Source: a virus
Direction: 5' to 3' (one strand)
Virus record (IMG/VR): IMGVR_UViG_3300021425_002093
Coordinates: 62,001-126,000 of that record
DNA: 64,000 bases
The notes beneath the pieces are model-generated. The model was not told where the DNA came from. It did not search any database and saw only the letters and a program-made list of their open reading frames with translations. Both the position numbers and the translations under genes were made by a program. Positions 34,058 through 43,381 of this stretch are shown piece after piece (the stretch's first letter is position 1; every line of letters begins with the position of its first letter).

Positions 34058-34603
34058 TTAGGCGTTTGTGCCAGCGTCTCCAGTGACACCGCCAGAAACG
34101 TTCCACCAATCGTACTCGAATGTAACTTCAAACGTTTGAATTTCTTCAGATTCCCAATCGTTGTTGATTGCACTAAGCGCAACGGGGAACATACCATTGA
34201 AGTTGTACTCACGAATTAAAGATCCGCTCTTAGAGTACTGAAGGACTTGTGCCTGAGACTTATAGTTAACACCAGGTGCCTCTAGATTCAAGTTACCTAC
34301 GTGAGAGTTGATGCTAGACATCCAATCTTCCATAGCATTTCTTACGAGGAAGTCTTCATCATTCATGACTGTTACTGACCACTGCTCAAAAGTTCTGTTT
34401 CCTGCGAACTTAACCTGGCGACCGAAATAAGGAACAATTACAGTTCCGAGATTCGATGCAGGGAGAGTTGTAGCTCTAGCCATGAAAGACAGCTTAATGT
34501 CCCCAGTTGTATTAATTGGGTTAGCCATTCGGACTTCAAACAGGGATGCTCTCGCACCCCCGAATGTCATCTGTTGTCTAATTTCATTGATATTAAAAGC
34601 CAT
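34058..34603 (-). CDS. 19: gp19 tail tube protein
   Basis: Subunit of the inner tail tube. Family features: N-terminal EIRQQMTFGGARASLFEVRM, the LPASNLGTVIVPYFGRQVKF strand, FEQWSVTVMNDEDFLVRNAM, and a C-terminal FEVTFEYDWWNV. At 181 residues it is close to T4 gp19 (163). It follows gp18 by 19 bases, as in T4, with AAGGAG before the ATG and a terminator after the stop. Confidence 0.96.
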   Translation of the reverse strand: MAFNINEIRQQMTFGGARASLFEVRMANPINTTGDIKLSFMARATTLPASNLGTVIVPYFGRQVKFAGNRTFEQWSVTVMNDEDFLVRNAMEDWMSSINSHVGNLNLEAPGVNYKSQAQVLQYSKSGSLIREYNFNGMFPVALSAINNDWESEEIQTFEVTFEYDWWNVSGGVTGDAGTNA

Positions 34604-34622
34604 TTTCGTTTCTCCTTATCTG

Positions 34623-37286
34623 TTATACTGAACCAACGATTTCTTCGAATTCTACACCAGTTCTAACAGCAACGAAGTTTAGCTGAATGAAATTGATCGC
34701 ACGAGCAGGCTTGATGAAGATGTCTCCAACAAACTGATTACCGTCAATTACTTCTGCGGTATTGTTAGTTTCGTCACACACGACCTTGAAGTCGTAAATT
34801 CCACGACGACCCTGTACTTCACGTAAGAAGGGCTCCACGAGATTCTTAAACTGCGCTCTCGTGAACTCATCGTTGAATTCGAACAACAATGACTTAGAAG
34901 CAATCGAGATAGCCTTCTCAAGAACAATGAACAATCTTCGGACATTGATTCTATCGAATGCGCTTGCAGTCGTAGCGAACGTCTTGTCACCAAACAGAAT
35001 TGTTCCAGCGCCAGGCTCTGAGACAACAGGGTTGACATTATTTACGTACAATAAGTCTCTTTCTGCTTTAGTAGGATTGATTCTCAGCTTCACAACATTC
35101 TTGATAACACCTCTATTCAATCCAGCAGGAGAGAACCAAGGATCACGAACTTCGTCTGTTCTCGCACAAAGACCAGCGATATCGCCGTTGAGAGGCACCC
35201 AACGATATACATCGTTGAACTTATCGTATTGATACTTGTATCCAGTATCGACGATCATGTATGTGCTTCCTGTCAATGTGCCTGCAAAGTCAATTACAGC
35301 ACTGACTGTTGTGTCAGACTCTTCGGGTGATACAAACGCAACACAGTCTTTTCTAGACTCTGCAATATTGTTTGTGATGTAATTACCCAGAGTTGTACCT
35401 CTTGCTTTACCTTGCATAACAAGTGCAATGTCAACTGTAGAAGCATCTTTGTACAGATCATAACCTTCAGCAACTTTACCGATGCTGATATTAGCTTCAT
35501 CATCACCGTCGTAACCGAGAGTTAGTGATTGTTGCTCAGAAGTAGCAGTTGCAACAAGCGCTGAAGGGCTAGAGCAAGCAATGTAGTTTGACTTATCAGT
35601 AAGTACGTCAGCAAGATAGTTAACTGAACCATCTGACTTTGTAGCGCCTGGAACAGTGCTTACGTCTTCGTAAACTTCCAAGATCTGATTAACTACACCA
35701 GTAATTGATCCGTCAAGATCTCTTACAACAACGTGTACGTGGCTTGCAGTTGGCTTAGTGAGGAAAAGACCTGCGTCCGCCCACTGTACGCTGAATCCAG
35801 AATCGTAAGTAGTTGCTCCAGTATACACATTTTCGAACGTGACGTTCGCTGACCAGCTATCAGAGATACCAAACGTTTGAGTAACGCCGCCATCGACTCC
35901 ACCGAATGAAGTGATATTGATTGCAGTTCCTGCTTCAGCATTTTCGTATGTTGTAGCCAGCTTGAAGTTATTTGTATCAACTACAATTGCGTAGTACACA
36001 GTTCCGTCTTCAAGACCGTCGATAGCATCGTTATTACCGCCACCTACGTTATACTGAACAGCATCACCTGTTGTCAGACCGTGATTCTTGATGAAGAAAG
36101 TATCAGTAGCCGTGTATACAGATCCGTTAGGCTCACCAGTAATTGTGATTGCGTTTGCGTCACCAGCATCAGCAGTTAGCGTTCCACCAGAAACAGTCAA
36201 GATGTAATTACCTGATCCGCCAGTATCATCTACAGCACTTACGACTGTAAATGTACCGTTGTTACCAGCTTCTGTTGCACCACTAATAACAATTGTTTCG
36301 CCGGGCTGGAAAACTGTAAAGTCTTGAGTTGGAGACGCAATTGTTTCTGGACCTGTAGTAAAAATAAAACCAGTGCCAGTGACAGAATCTACCACGTTCG
36401 CATCGCTATTCACGATGTTCAGAGCAGTAGCACCAATGTTATCTTCTACTTGAACAGCGGCAATACTTTCGATCTTAAGATTTGTTCCGTCTTCCAGAAT
36501 TACATTATCGCCTACATCAGCAAAGTTTTGGGCTTCCGTCTCAGTTGTAAAACCAGAAACGACTGAAGGATTTACAGAATCAAACGGAGTGATAGCAATT
36601 GTGTAGCCTGCATCAACAGCTTCAAATGCACTTGTGCCATTTGCTTGAGTTGAGCAGTAAGAAACAGCAAGACTATTACCAAGACGACCTTGATACTTTG
36701 CTTGGAAATTAGTTGAAAATGCGGCACGAGCGGCACTGTCAACTACAGGACCTTCAGCAAATGTACCTGCGTCTGCGAGATCTTGAGCAATTGCGTAATT
36801 AGAAGTTACGCCTTCTACGATGATTTTAGTTGAGCTAGGAATTGAAGTTACTCTGTAGTAACCATCGTTGCTAGTAGAGCCAGATACTTCAATCTCATCT
36901 CCTACTTGTAGCTTAGTATCGAAATCGGCACCTGTTGCAGAAATAGATGAATCTGCAACAGCAAAATCCATCGTAGCAACCTGAACACGATCACCGCCAG
37001 TTGTACGAACTACGTACAAAGCATTTGAGTAGTTGAGGAAGTTTGATGCAGTGAAAAACGTTTCGTAGTTACGCCACTGACTCGTATATTGTGAATCTTT
37101 GAAATAAGAAGTGGGTTCACCAAAAGTGCTAACCAGTTGCTTCTCATTTGAAATCAGAACCCTTTCGTTCACAGGGCCCCATCGAAAAACGCCAGCGATA
37201 GCACCGACAGAGACCGCTACCGCTGGGACAACGGACGTTAAGTCGATTTCGCTAACATTGACACCGGGACTTACTTGAAATGCCAT
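34623..37286 (-). CDS. 18: gp18 contractile tail sheath, enlarged
   Basis: Tail sheath subunit. The N-terminus (FQVSPGVNVSEIDLTSVVPA, GVFRWGPVNERVLISNE) and the C-terminal third (KDCVAFVSPEES, VYRWVPLNGDIAGLCARTD, DPWFSPAGLNRG, FVEPFLREVQGRRGIYDF-like block) are typical of T4 gp18. At 887 residues it is well above the 659 of T4. The extra length lies at about residues 100-500 and includes two ISG-type modules (about 126-160 and 324-370) and one HGLTTGD-type module (about 401-447). These should decorate the outside of the tail. AAGGAG and a late promoter precede it. Confidence 0.96.
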   Translation of the reverse strand: MAFQVSPGVNVSEIDLTSVVPAVAVSVGAIAGVFRWGPVNERVLISNEKQLVSTFGEPTSYFKDSQYTSQWRNYETFFTASNFLNYSNALYVVRTTGGDRVQVATMDFAVADSSISATGADFDTKLQVGDEIEVSGSTSNDGYYRVTSIPSSTKIIVEGVTSNYAIAQDLADAGTFAEGPVVDSAARAAFSTNFQAKYQGRLGNSLAVSYCSTQANGTSAFEAVDAGYTIAITPFDSVNPSVVSGFTTETEAQNFADVGDNVILEDGTNLKIESIAAVQVEDNIGATALNIVNSDANVVDSVTGTGFIFTTGPETIASPTQDFTVFQPGETIVISGATEAGNNGTFTVVSAVDDTGGSGNYILTVSGGTLTADAGDANAITITGEPNGSVYTATDTFFIKNHGLTTGDAVQYNVGGGNNDAIDGLEDGTVYYAIVVDTNNFKLATTYENAEAGTAINITSFGGVDGGVTQTFGISDSWSANVTFENVYTGATTYDSGFSVQWADAGLFLTKPTASHVHVVVRDLDGSITGVVNQILEVYEDVSTVPGATKSDGSVNYLADVLTDKSNYIACSSPSALVATATSEQQSLTLGYDGDDEANISIGKVAEGYDLYKDASTVDIALVMQGKARGTTLGNYITNNIAESRKDCVAFVSPEESDTTVSAVIDFAGTLTGSTYMIVDTGYKYQYDKFNDVYRWVPLNGDIAGLCARTDEVRDPWFSPAGLNRGVIKNVVKLRINPTKAERDLLYVNNVNPVVSEPGAGTILFGDKTFATTASAFDRINVRRLFIVLEKAISIASKSLLFEFNDEFTRAQFKNLVEPFLREVQGRRGIYDFKVVCDETNNTAEVIDGNQFVGDIFIKPARAINFIQLNFVAVRTGVEFEEIVGSV

Positions 37287-37328
37287 GTCTCATTTCTCCT
37301 TGTTGAAATTGCGAATTACCTTATCATA

Positions 37329-37336
37329 TATTTATA
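37329..37336 (-). promoter_or_regulatory. T4-type late promoter for gp18-gp19
   Basis: Exact TATAAATA on the minus strand, 43 bases before the gp18 ATG. Confidence 0.87.
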
Positions 37337-37347
37337 ATTTTCGCTAC

Positions 37348-38955
37348 TTAGTACTTAAACCATGTCTTAAATGATTGATCGTCGTCATGGTCGTCATCGT
37401 AGGAATTGAAGCCGATGGGCAATAACGATTCCATCAACTCTTCTTCGTTTCTTTCTTTGAGCATGTTCATTGTATTTATATTTGTGATCTCTTTAAAGAA
37501 CATTTGATCAGTCAACCAACCGAACAAAACCAAACACATTACAAGGTCGTCATGACATCCCGCTTCAGCCTCATAAGAAGAGCGGCGTCTAGAAAAAGTT
37601 GAAAGCTCCCTAATAGATTCAAAATCATTTATTACTAACTGATCCTGCTCAATGAGAAGTTTCAGCATATTACATCCAATTGTTTTCACCGATTTTGTAG
37701 TACGAATACCCCGCTCAACGGCCCCGCCAAATCCACTGCTTATCCGCTTTCCTGCCCTTCCAGCAGTTTCCGTATACATTAAGGATTCTACTTCAAACTC
37801 ATAGTGTAATAGATCTGCTACTTGTCCACCAATATCATTTACTTCCACTAAAACATATGCATCTCGATATCGCCTTGATGCTCGATATAATATTTCAGCG
37901 TAGTTAATGGGAGTGACTGTGTTATCTCTAAACGTACAAACTTGCTCATAAGGCATAGAAGTCACATCAATTACTTGGAAAGCGGAATAGTCGAGTCCTT
38001 TTCCTCTGGAAACATCTGCGATGCAAACATAAACATGATCTTCTATAGCTTCTTTGTATATTGAAAGTCCATTTCCCTCCATAATTGGACTCTTATATAC
38101 AAGCTGTTTGAGCTTTGATCCTTCAATCAGAGTACCAGAACTCCCTAAGAATTGACACTCATATTCTTGCGCAAACTTTTCTTTGTCAAAATCCATTCCT
38201 TGAAGAGTTTCTGTCTTCCACTCTTCATCTCGACCGGGTACATTATACCAAGGGACTTCTACGTATATATATCCGTTAATGTTTTCAATTGCACCATTGC
38301 AAGTTTTATAGAAATGATTCAGGCCATTGGGAGTAGAAGTAAGAAGTATTTTTGTCGTGTTACCAGACGAAATAGTAGGATAAACTGAACTAAAGAATTC
38401 ATCCCATCCTTCGACAAACGCTGTCTCATCAATGTACAAAAAAGAAACTGACTTACCTCGAATTGCGCTCGATGATGTTGATCCAGCAAGAATCTTGCAT
38501 CCATTCTCAAACTCTACAGATCCTTTGTTCCACTCGATAACACCTTGTTGAAGCCACTTTGGAAGTGCTTCATATGCAATCTTAATTCGAGCCAAGATCT
38601 CTCTAGCCGCATCTCCTTTGTTTGCAAGAAGTGCGACAGTTTTATAGTCATTGAAAAGAATGTACCAAAGAATAATAGCGACTGCAGTAGTCGTTTTACC
38701 CGCCTGACGGCTCGTGTTAACCGCCACACGGCGATTTTCAGTGATAGACGTTATAATCTCTTTCTGATAGTCATATAATACAATTGGAATCAATCCATGA
38801 TCTACATGAACAATCTGGATATATTTTTCGACGAAATAGATAGGATCTCTGGAGCATTTAACATACTCTGAAATCATATCTTGGGAGAATTCTATACTAG
38901 CATTCTTTCCCTTTAGATTTGTATTACCTAAGTAACCCTTATCAGTCTTCAGCAT
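37348..38955 (-). CDS. 17: gp17 terminase large subunit
   Basis: DNA-packaging motor and headful nuclease. The ATPase domain has Walker A SRQAGKTT (82-89), Walker B FLYIDE (172-177) and the coupling motif LTSTPNG. The RNase-H-like nuclease domain begins with an Asp in IADVSRGKGLDYSAF and continues through VLVEVNDIGGQVADLL. At 535 residues it is near T4 gp17 (610). It overlaps gp16 by 14 bases, as in T4. Confidence 0.98.
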   Translation of the reverse strand: MLKTDKGYLGNTNLKGKNASIEFSQDMISEYVKCSRDPIYFVEKYIQIVHVDHGLIPIVLYDYQKEIITSITENRRVAVNTSRQAGKTTTAVAIILWYILFNDYKTVALLANKGDAAREILARIKIAYEALPKWLQQGVIEWNKGSVEFENGCKILAGSTSSSAIRGKSVSFLYIDETAFVEGWDEFFSSVYPTISSGNTTKILLTSTPNGLNHFYKTCNGAIENINGYIYVEVPWYNVPGRDEEWKTETLQGMDFDKEKFAQEYECQFLGSSGTLIEGSKLKQLVYKSPIMEGNGLSIYKEAIEDHVYVCIADVSRGKGLDYSAFQVIDVTSMPYEQVCTFRDNTVTPINYAEILYRASRRYRDAYVLVEVNDIGGQVADLLHYEFEVESLMYTETAGRAGKRISSGFGGAVERGIRTTKSVKTIGCNMLKLLIEQDQLVINDFESIRELSTFSRRRSSYEAEAGCHDDLVMCLVLFGWLTDQMFFKEITNINTMNMLKERNEEELMESLLPIGFNSYDDDHDDDQSFKTWFKY

Positions 38956-39346
38956 CTTCGTCTTTCATGTTCTTTATCAGTTTTTGAAGATCAGCAGTGC
39001 TTCCGACAAACAGATTGTTGTTTGTCACAGCCTTCTCTTGTTTTGCTTCTTCTTTACGAGTCTTATCTCCCATCGACACAAGATCTTTGTTTGCATCAAC
39101 AAGGGTTTTCATTAGCGTAGAGACAACTTCATATGCTCTAGGATGCTCAGACGCTTTTGCTACGTCTAGCATTTGCTGAAGCGCTTCTGTCCCAGTTTCT
39201 ATGATATTGTAAAAGTTATCTCTCGCATACTCGAAGTCTTTCTCCGCTTCAGAAGGAGCCTTAACGATATCCTTCGTTGGAGATTCGATGAGTTCACCTT
39301 CGATTGGATCAAGTCCTAGAGATTCACTTATTTTGTCTGTAGTCAT
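38942..39346 (-). CDS. 16: gp16 terminase small subunit
   Basis: DNA-recognition and regulator subunit of the packaging terminase. The central region is a helical coiled coil (DFEYARDNFYNIIETGTEAL, then LMKTLVDANKDLVSMGDKTR), as in T4 gp16, with disordered acidic ends. At 134 residues it is close to T4 gp16 (164). Position directly before and overlapping gp17 is decisive. Confidence 0.9.
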   Translation of the reverse strand: MTTDKISESLGLDPIEGELIESPTKDIVKAPSEAEKDFEYARDNFYNIIETGTEALQQMLDVAKASEHPRAYEVVSTLMKTLVDANKDLVSMGDKTRKEEAKQEKAVTNNNLFVGSTADLQKLIKNMKDEDAED

Positions 39347-39352
39347 AAATCA

Positions 39353-40144
39353 TCATTCCACACTCTGCACAATAAACTTCCAATCGTCATCGACACTAAT
39401 GTCTGAGAAAGGAATAGTTTCAGCGATGTCCGTAGTTCCAACGCCGCCTGCTGTCAAACCGGGCTGTGTTGTAAGCGCTGAATCTCGTACTGTATCTTGA
39501 AGATCATCGTAGAGATTTGACTCAACAAATTTGATAATCTTCTTATTCTGTACGGGGCCAAAATAGTAGCCTTTGAGTGTGAAATTAAGAGTCCATATTA
39601 AAGTTCTTCGTGTTAAGAAGTCCGCTTCATATGCATCTTCAAAACTCACACTGTTTAAAATAACAGGTATATCAAGATAAAAGTCAAAGTTATCAATTAG
39701 CCTCACGGACACTGTAACATCGGGTTTAAAGAAAGGAAGAATCTGCTCCAGAATCTTCGTTCCGTCTTCATTATACTTAGCCATGATATTTAGCTGAAAC
39801 TCAATATCGTATGGTGCTGGAGCATAAAGTTTGTTTAAAAAATTAGGATCGACATCTACTTTTGTTTGTCGAGTAAGACTTGTCAACTTTCTTTCTGGAT
39901 TATATGTCATTCCAGTAATTTCAAAAGACATACGAGGAAGCGTCATAGCAGGCGCATCAAACGTAGGATCTTGATCAAGTCTCGACAAAATCTTTTGAAT
40001 AGGTGCATAATTGATAGGAATCAGCATCGACTGTACAGTATCATTGGACGTATTTTTACGTGTGATTTGCATATCATTGAAAAGAGTACCAAATACAGCA
40101 ACGTATCTTCGAGTTGTTTCGTTGTAAAATCTATTACCAAACAT
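39353..40144 (-). CDS. 15: gp15 tail terminator (sheath stabiliser)
   Basis: Caps the tail and joins it to the neck. Matches T4 gp15 relatives: FYNETTRRYVAVFGTLFNDM, then VPINYAPIQKILSRL-like block with DAPAMTLPRMSFEI, and a C-terminal RTLIWTLNFTLKGYYFGPV. At 263 residues it matches (272 in T4). It overlaps gp14 as TAATG. Confidence 0.95.
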   Translation of the reverse strand: MFGNRFYNETTRRYVAVFGTLFNDMQITRKNTSNDTVQSMLIPINYAPIQKILSRLDQDPTFDAPAMTLPRMSFEITGMTYNPERKLTSLTRQTKVDVDPNFLNKLYAPAPYDIEFQLNIMAKYNEDGTKILEQILPFFKPDVTVSVRLIDNFDFYLDIPVILNSVSFEDAYEADFLTRRTLIWTLNFTLKGYYFGPVQNKKIIKFVESNLYDDLQDTVRDSALTTQPGLTAGGVGTTDIAETIPFSDISVDDDWKFIVQSVE

Positions 40145-40803
40145 TAGAAGTCATCCTCACCAAATGGATTTGTTGCTGTAAAGTCAACAATATTGTCGCC
40201 AATTGTTTCGATAGACTGATTGTCTGCAATAGGATCGATTTCTTCCAACTCTTGCAATGTTGTTGCGGATGTGGTATCGTATGCATCGAACTTAGTATCA
40301 ACCTCTTCAATTCCAGTGTCAAATCTTTCATTCGAGTATTCAAATAGCTCACAACGTAGATCATATGTCTGAAGATCGCCAAGCTGATAAAAGATTGATT
40401 CGTGTTCAACATGCATAATCTTGAAGATCTTGTTATTCAGAGGAAAGTAAAGCAAATCTCCTTCTCTTGGTCGAGCCGTATTATTGTATCGAGCGACTTC
40501 TTGCTCGTACTGTCGAATCGATACAGTCATTGTCATCGAATCTCGAATTTGAAGTCCAAACTTAGACAGGAAGTCTCCTTCTCCTTCGAATCCGTCAATG
40601 TTCTTGACATACATTTCCACTGAATACGCTTCATCGTAGATTGGCAAGTCATCTTCGTTAAGTATTGGGTCACGGTTCGTGCTGGAGCGACTAATGTACC
40701 ATGTGTCGATTCCATATATACGAATAGACTCGATTACCAAGTCCTCAATTAAGGCTTGCTCTCCAGAATTCGAATAGTTTTCAAAGTAAAAGTTCTTTGC
40801 CAC
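40144..40803 (-). CDS. 14: gp14 neck protein
   Basis: Head-completion protein of the neck. The N-terminal AKNFYFENYSNSGEQALIED, YGIDTWYISRS and SVEMYVKNIDGFEGEGDFLS match T4-like gp14. A GTG start at 40803 follows AAGAG at suitable spacing. At 219 residues it is close to T4 gp14 (256). The acidic tail (FDTGIEEVDTKFDAYDTTSA) is typical of marine forms. Confidence 0.93.
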   Translation of the reverse strand: MAKNFYFENYSNSGEQALIEDLVIESIRIYGIDTWYISRSSTNRDPILNEDDLPIYDEAYSVEMYVKNIDGFEGEGDFLSKFGLQIRDSMTMTVSIRQYEQEVARYNNTARPREGDLLYFPLNNKIFKIMHVEHESIFYQLGDLQTYDLRCELFEYSNERFDTGIEEVDTKFDAYDTTSATTLQELEEIDPIADNQSIETIGDNIVDFTATNPFGEDDF

Positions 40804-40808
40804 GACTC

Positions 40809-41552
40809 TTATCCAATAAGATCATGCACAGGAATAGAGTAAGAGACTATCATTTCTTCTTCAAGTCTCTGTAGCTCTTCTCGTGCATCGTTAAGTATTT
40901 GCTCTCCGTTGAATTGAACCCCGCCAGGTAGTTGCATTCCGGTAAACTTAGTTAGATTGGTCCCCCACTGATATTTGATCTTTGCTGTTGCATAGTTTTG
41001 AAGCCAACGATCTTTCCACATATCAGCATACACTAAAGGATCTAATACTTTATATGCTTCAACAATTACATACTCATCAATATTAAGTTTTTCCCAATTA
41101 GCATCAATGTACAGCTTATTTACATGACGATTATAGCGAATTGGTTGTGCGCCCACTAATAGCTCTTCCATGAACTGCAAGTGATGCATCGTCATATAAT
41201 AGTTTGTCAGATTGTAGTTGACGATATCGTGAATGTTGTTCAGCACAAACTGATACTGAACGTTGAACATGCCAGTACTTGCTGTCAAGCTAGTGCTAAG
41301 CGGAAAGATGTTGACAACGCCGATTACTTCTTCTGGAATCGTAATATACTCGTTATCAATATCTGTTTGAGTAATCTGATGCTTGAGATACGTCTTTTCT
41401 ACACCATCGAAATGATAGTCATTCCAGTATGCGATTGCTTCGTCCACACGATCATCGACTTGATCTTGATCAACATTGACCTCAATAACAGGCTTTCCCA
41501 GCTTTCTGAGACACCATTCTTTAAAATCTTCTCTTGTAGTTGGTTGCGCCAT
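40809..41552 (-). CDS. 13: gp13 neck protein
   Basis: Head-completion protein acting with gp14. TREDFKEWCLRKLGKPVIEV, then DQVDDRVDEAIAYWNDYHFD near the N-terminus, and the KIKYQWGTNLTKFTGMQLPG block in the C-terminal part identify T4-type gp13. At 247 residues it matches T4 gp13 (309) within the shorter marine range. It opens the 13-14-15-16-17 operon from a late promoter 33 bases upstream. Confidence 0.94.
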   Translation of the reverse strand: MAQPTTREDFKEWCLRKLGKPVIEVNVDQDQVDDRVDEAIAYWNDYHFDGVEKTYLKHQITQTDIDNEYITIPEEVIGVVNIFPLSTSLTASTGMFNVQYQFVLNNIHDIVNYNLTNYYMTMHHLQFMEELLVGAQPIRYNRHVNKLYIDANWEKLNIDEYVIVEAYKVLDPLVYADMWKDRWLQNYATAKIKYQWGTNLTKFTGMQLPGGVQFNGEQILNDAREELQRLEEEMIVSYSIPVHDLIG

Positions 41553-41584
41553 TTTCGCCTCTAAAGACTAAATTTATATATTGT

Positions 41585-41592
41585 TATTTATA
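41585..41592 (-). promoter_or_regulatory. T4-type late promoter for the gp13-gp17 operon
   Basis: Exact TATAAATA on the minus strand, 33 bases before the gp13 ATG, just after the fibre-assembly-like gene. Confidence 0.88.
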
Positions 41593-41605
41593 AGTACCTA
41601 TATTA

Positions 41606-42181
41606 CTATTCAGGTTTTTCAGGCCAAGTAAAATTTTGAGGAAATCCTGCCTGTTCTGTGATATCTCTAAGAGCTTGACGATAGTCTAGCCAGGCCTGAG
41701 TTGGAGACGGGGTATCTGAAAGCATCATATAATCAGTTTCAGTCAGTCTATTATTTCTATCCCTACGTATAAGATACGTTAATCTTTCTTCTACAACGGG
41801 TATTTCTTCTTCGGTTAAGGGAACTACACTATAAGTTGTTCTGATTTCTGTAGGTGTTTCTACAATACTTTCCTCGACTCTTTCTGTAAAAATATCGTAA
41901 GAAGGATAATCATCAGATACAATGCTTTGTGGAAGCGCATGTGTGTGCGTAGTTGTTATTTCTTCTCCTTCAAAATCAACCGCATCGGGAGCCGCACTTA
42001 TATCATTCCAGTTGGCCACAATCTTTGTCGCATATCGTTCCGCCATTTCTTTTAGCGCTTCTTTTTCCATTGAACTTGCAACAAAGTTTTTTAATTGATC
42101 GGGATGCCCTTCAGCAGAATATCTTATCTGAACAAAAAGATCTTTAGGGCGAATTTTTTCAAATTTGTATGTGTACTCCAT
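41606..42181 (-). CDS. Tail fibre assembly chaperone-like protein
   Basis: A 191-residue protein. The C-terminal 50 residues (RNNRLTETDYMMLSDTPSPT, QAWLDYRQALRDITEQAG and FPQNFTWPEKP) have the pattern of phage tail-fibre-assembly and XkdW-like proteins, where a Trp-rich LxxTDW...YRQALRDIP...WP tail is diagnostic. The N-terminal part is unique, with an acidic middle. It lies directly after the glycine-rich adhesin-like gene, which is the normal place for a fibre chaperone. Function inferred from motif and position. Confidence 0.7.
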   Translation of the reverse strand: MEYTYKFEKIRPKDLFVQIRYSAEGHPDQLKNFVASSMEKEALKEMAERYATKIVANWNDISAAPDAVDFEGEEITTTHTHALPQSIVSDDYPSYDIFTERVEESIVETPTEIRTTYSVVPLTEEEIPVVEERLTYLIRRDRNNRLTETDYMMLSDTPSPTQAWLDYRQALRDITEQAGFPQNFTWPEKPE

Positions 42182-42200
42182 TATTGTAATATCCTTTGTA

Positions 42201-43307
42201 CTAAACCGTTATCGTTAACGCCTGACTTGCCCCGGTAATTCCACTGGCGCTCAATGTAGTATCTAAAACACCGTCTACATATACTCTAATTCTTCCTGCG
42301 GCACCTCTTGCACCATTTGTTCCAGTGAATGCAGTCGGGGTTATTTGTGGAATTGAGTTCAATCCTGTTCCATCGTATCTGGCAGAACCGCCACCGCCAC
42401 CGCCAGCGCCGTATGCTCCACCCGCTCCGCCTCCGCCGGATGGGGCTCCTCCACCGCCTCCACCGCCTCCGGAGTCGCTAGCGTCAATAGCATTTCCTCC
42501 AATCCCGCCGTTATATTGAGTACCGCCCGATGATCCGCCAAATGTGTTAGTATTGCCAGCAGAGCTTTCTCCACCTCTTCCGCCAGCGTTAGAAACAAGT
42601 CCTCCTTGAGAAGATACAGCACTTGTGCCAGCGTTTCCAGCATATCGACCAGTTCCTCCACGTCCTCCATCCGTTCTAGTAGATTGCTGTCCTCCTCCTT
42701 CGCCACCTTTAGCCTCCGCTGTAGTGCCACCCAGAGGTCCGAAATTATCCGGTGTGCCGTCATCCGAAAATCCATTTAAGCCGGGACTCAAGTAGTAAGG
42801 ATATGAAGTATATGCAGTCCAGATTCCACTGTATCCAGCACCAAATCCACCTCTTCCTCTATTTGCTGTACCAAGATCAGCATAGCCAGCACCGCCTCCG
42901 CCCCCTGCGACACCTATAGTAACAGCAAAACTACTTCCGAGCATAGTAACGTATGATCCTGCTCCGCCACCGCCTGCTTCGGCTGCTGCATTTCCGTCTT
43001 CTCCACGTCCTCCTGCATACAAATTAAAAGAGCCTGATGCAGAAAGATCGTATGTTAATAATGTTTTGCCCCCGTTTCCCCACTGAGTATTTAAATCTCC
43101 TGCTCCGCCTCTAGCTCCCTCTATATCAAATTGGACAGACTTAGAAAAGCTAGCACCATAAAAGTCATCAAATGAAACTTCTGTGTTCGCAGTAGAAGTA
43201 ATCAACGCTCGAATGTCAGCATCATTTAAACTTGCAGTCGTTCCGGTTACCCCGCCTGCTTCAACGTGTATTTCATTTAAGTCAATTGATCCAGTTAAGG
43301 GTAACAT
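42201..43307 (-). CDS. Glycine-rich tail tip protein (gp38 adhesin-like)
   Basis: A 368-residue protein. The N-terminal 50 residues (MLPLTGSIDLNEIHVEAGGV, then LNDADIRAL) form an attachment domain seen on other marine phage fibre-tip proteins. Residues about 60-340 are exceptionally Gly-rich, with runs such as GGGGAGS and AYGAGGGGGG alternating with variable segments. This resembles the polyglycine sandwich of T-even gp38 adhesins, whose variable loops bind the receptor. The C-terminus is a regular strand domain. It overlaps a tiny ORF upstream (43295-43378). Confidence 0.78.
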   Translation of the reverse strand: MLPLTGSIDLNEIHVEAGGVTGTTASLNDADIRALITSTANTEVSFDDFYGASFSKSVQFDIEGARGGAGDLNTQWGNGGKTLLTYDLSASGSFNLYAGGRGEDGNAAAEAGGGGAGSYVTMLGSSFAVTIGVAGGGGGAGYADLGTANRGRGGFGAGYSGIWTAYTSYPYYLSPGLNGFSDDGTPDNFGPLGGTTAEAKGGEGGGQQSTRTDGGRGGTGRYAGNAGTSAVSSQGGLVSNAGGRGGESSAGNTNTFGGSSGGTQYNGGIGGNAIDASDSGGGGGGGGAPSGGGGAGGAYGAGGGGGGSARYDGTGLNSIPQITPTAFTGTNGARGAAGRIRVYVDGVLDTTLSASGITGASQALTITV

Positions 43308-43378
43308 ATTTTGATAATCTTATTATGGTTGAATGCACTAGAACTGCTTGATGTAATTATTGTTTCTTGATATCCCAT
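43295..43378 (-). CDS. Possible 27-residue leader peptide before the glycine-rich adhesin
   Basis: ATG at 43378, three bases after the stop of the 239-residue gene, with AGGA upstream, reads MGYQETIITSSSSSAFNHNK and ends at 43295, inside the start of the adhesin gene. It fills almost exactly the gap between two genes. The adhesin ATG has no clear ribosome binding site, so translation through this ORF could deliver ribosomes to it. Not distinguishable from chance without comparison. Confidence 0.35.
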   Translation of the reverse strand: MGYQETIITSSSSSAFNHNKIIKICYP

Positions 43379-43381
43379 AGT

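Noticed and set aside
42325-42519. Plus-strand proline-rich ORF
   Set aside because: Antisense of the glycine-rich adhesin gene; composition is a by-product of Gly codons.
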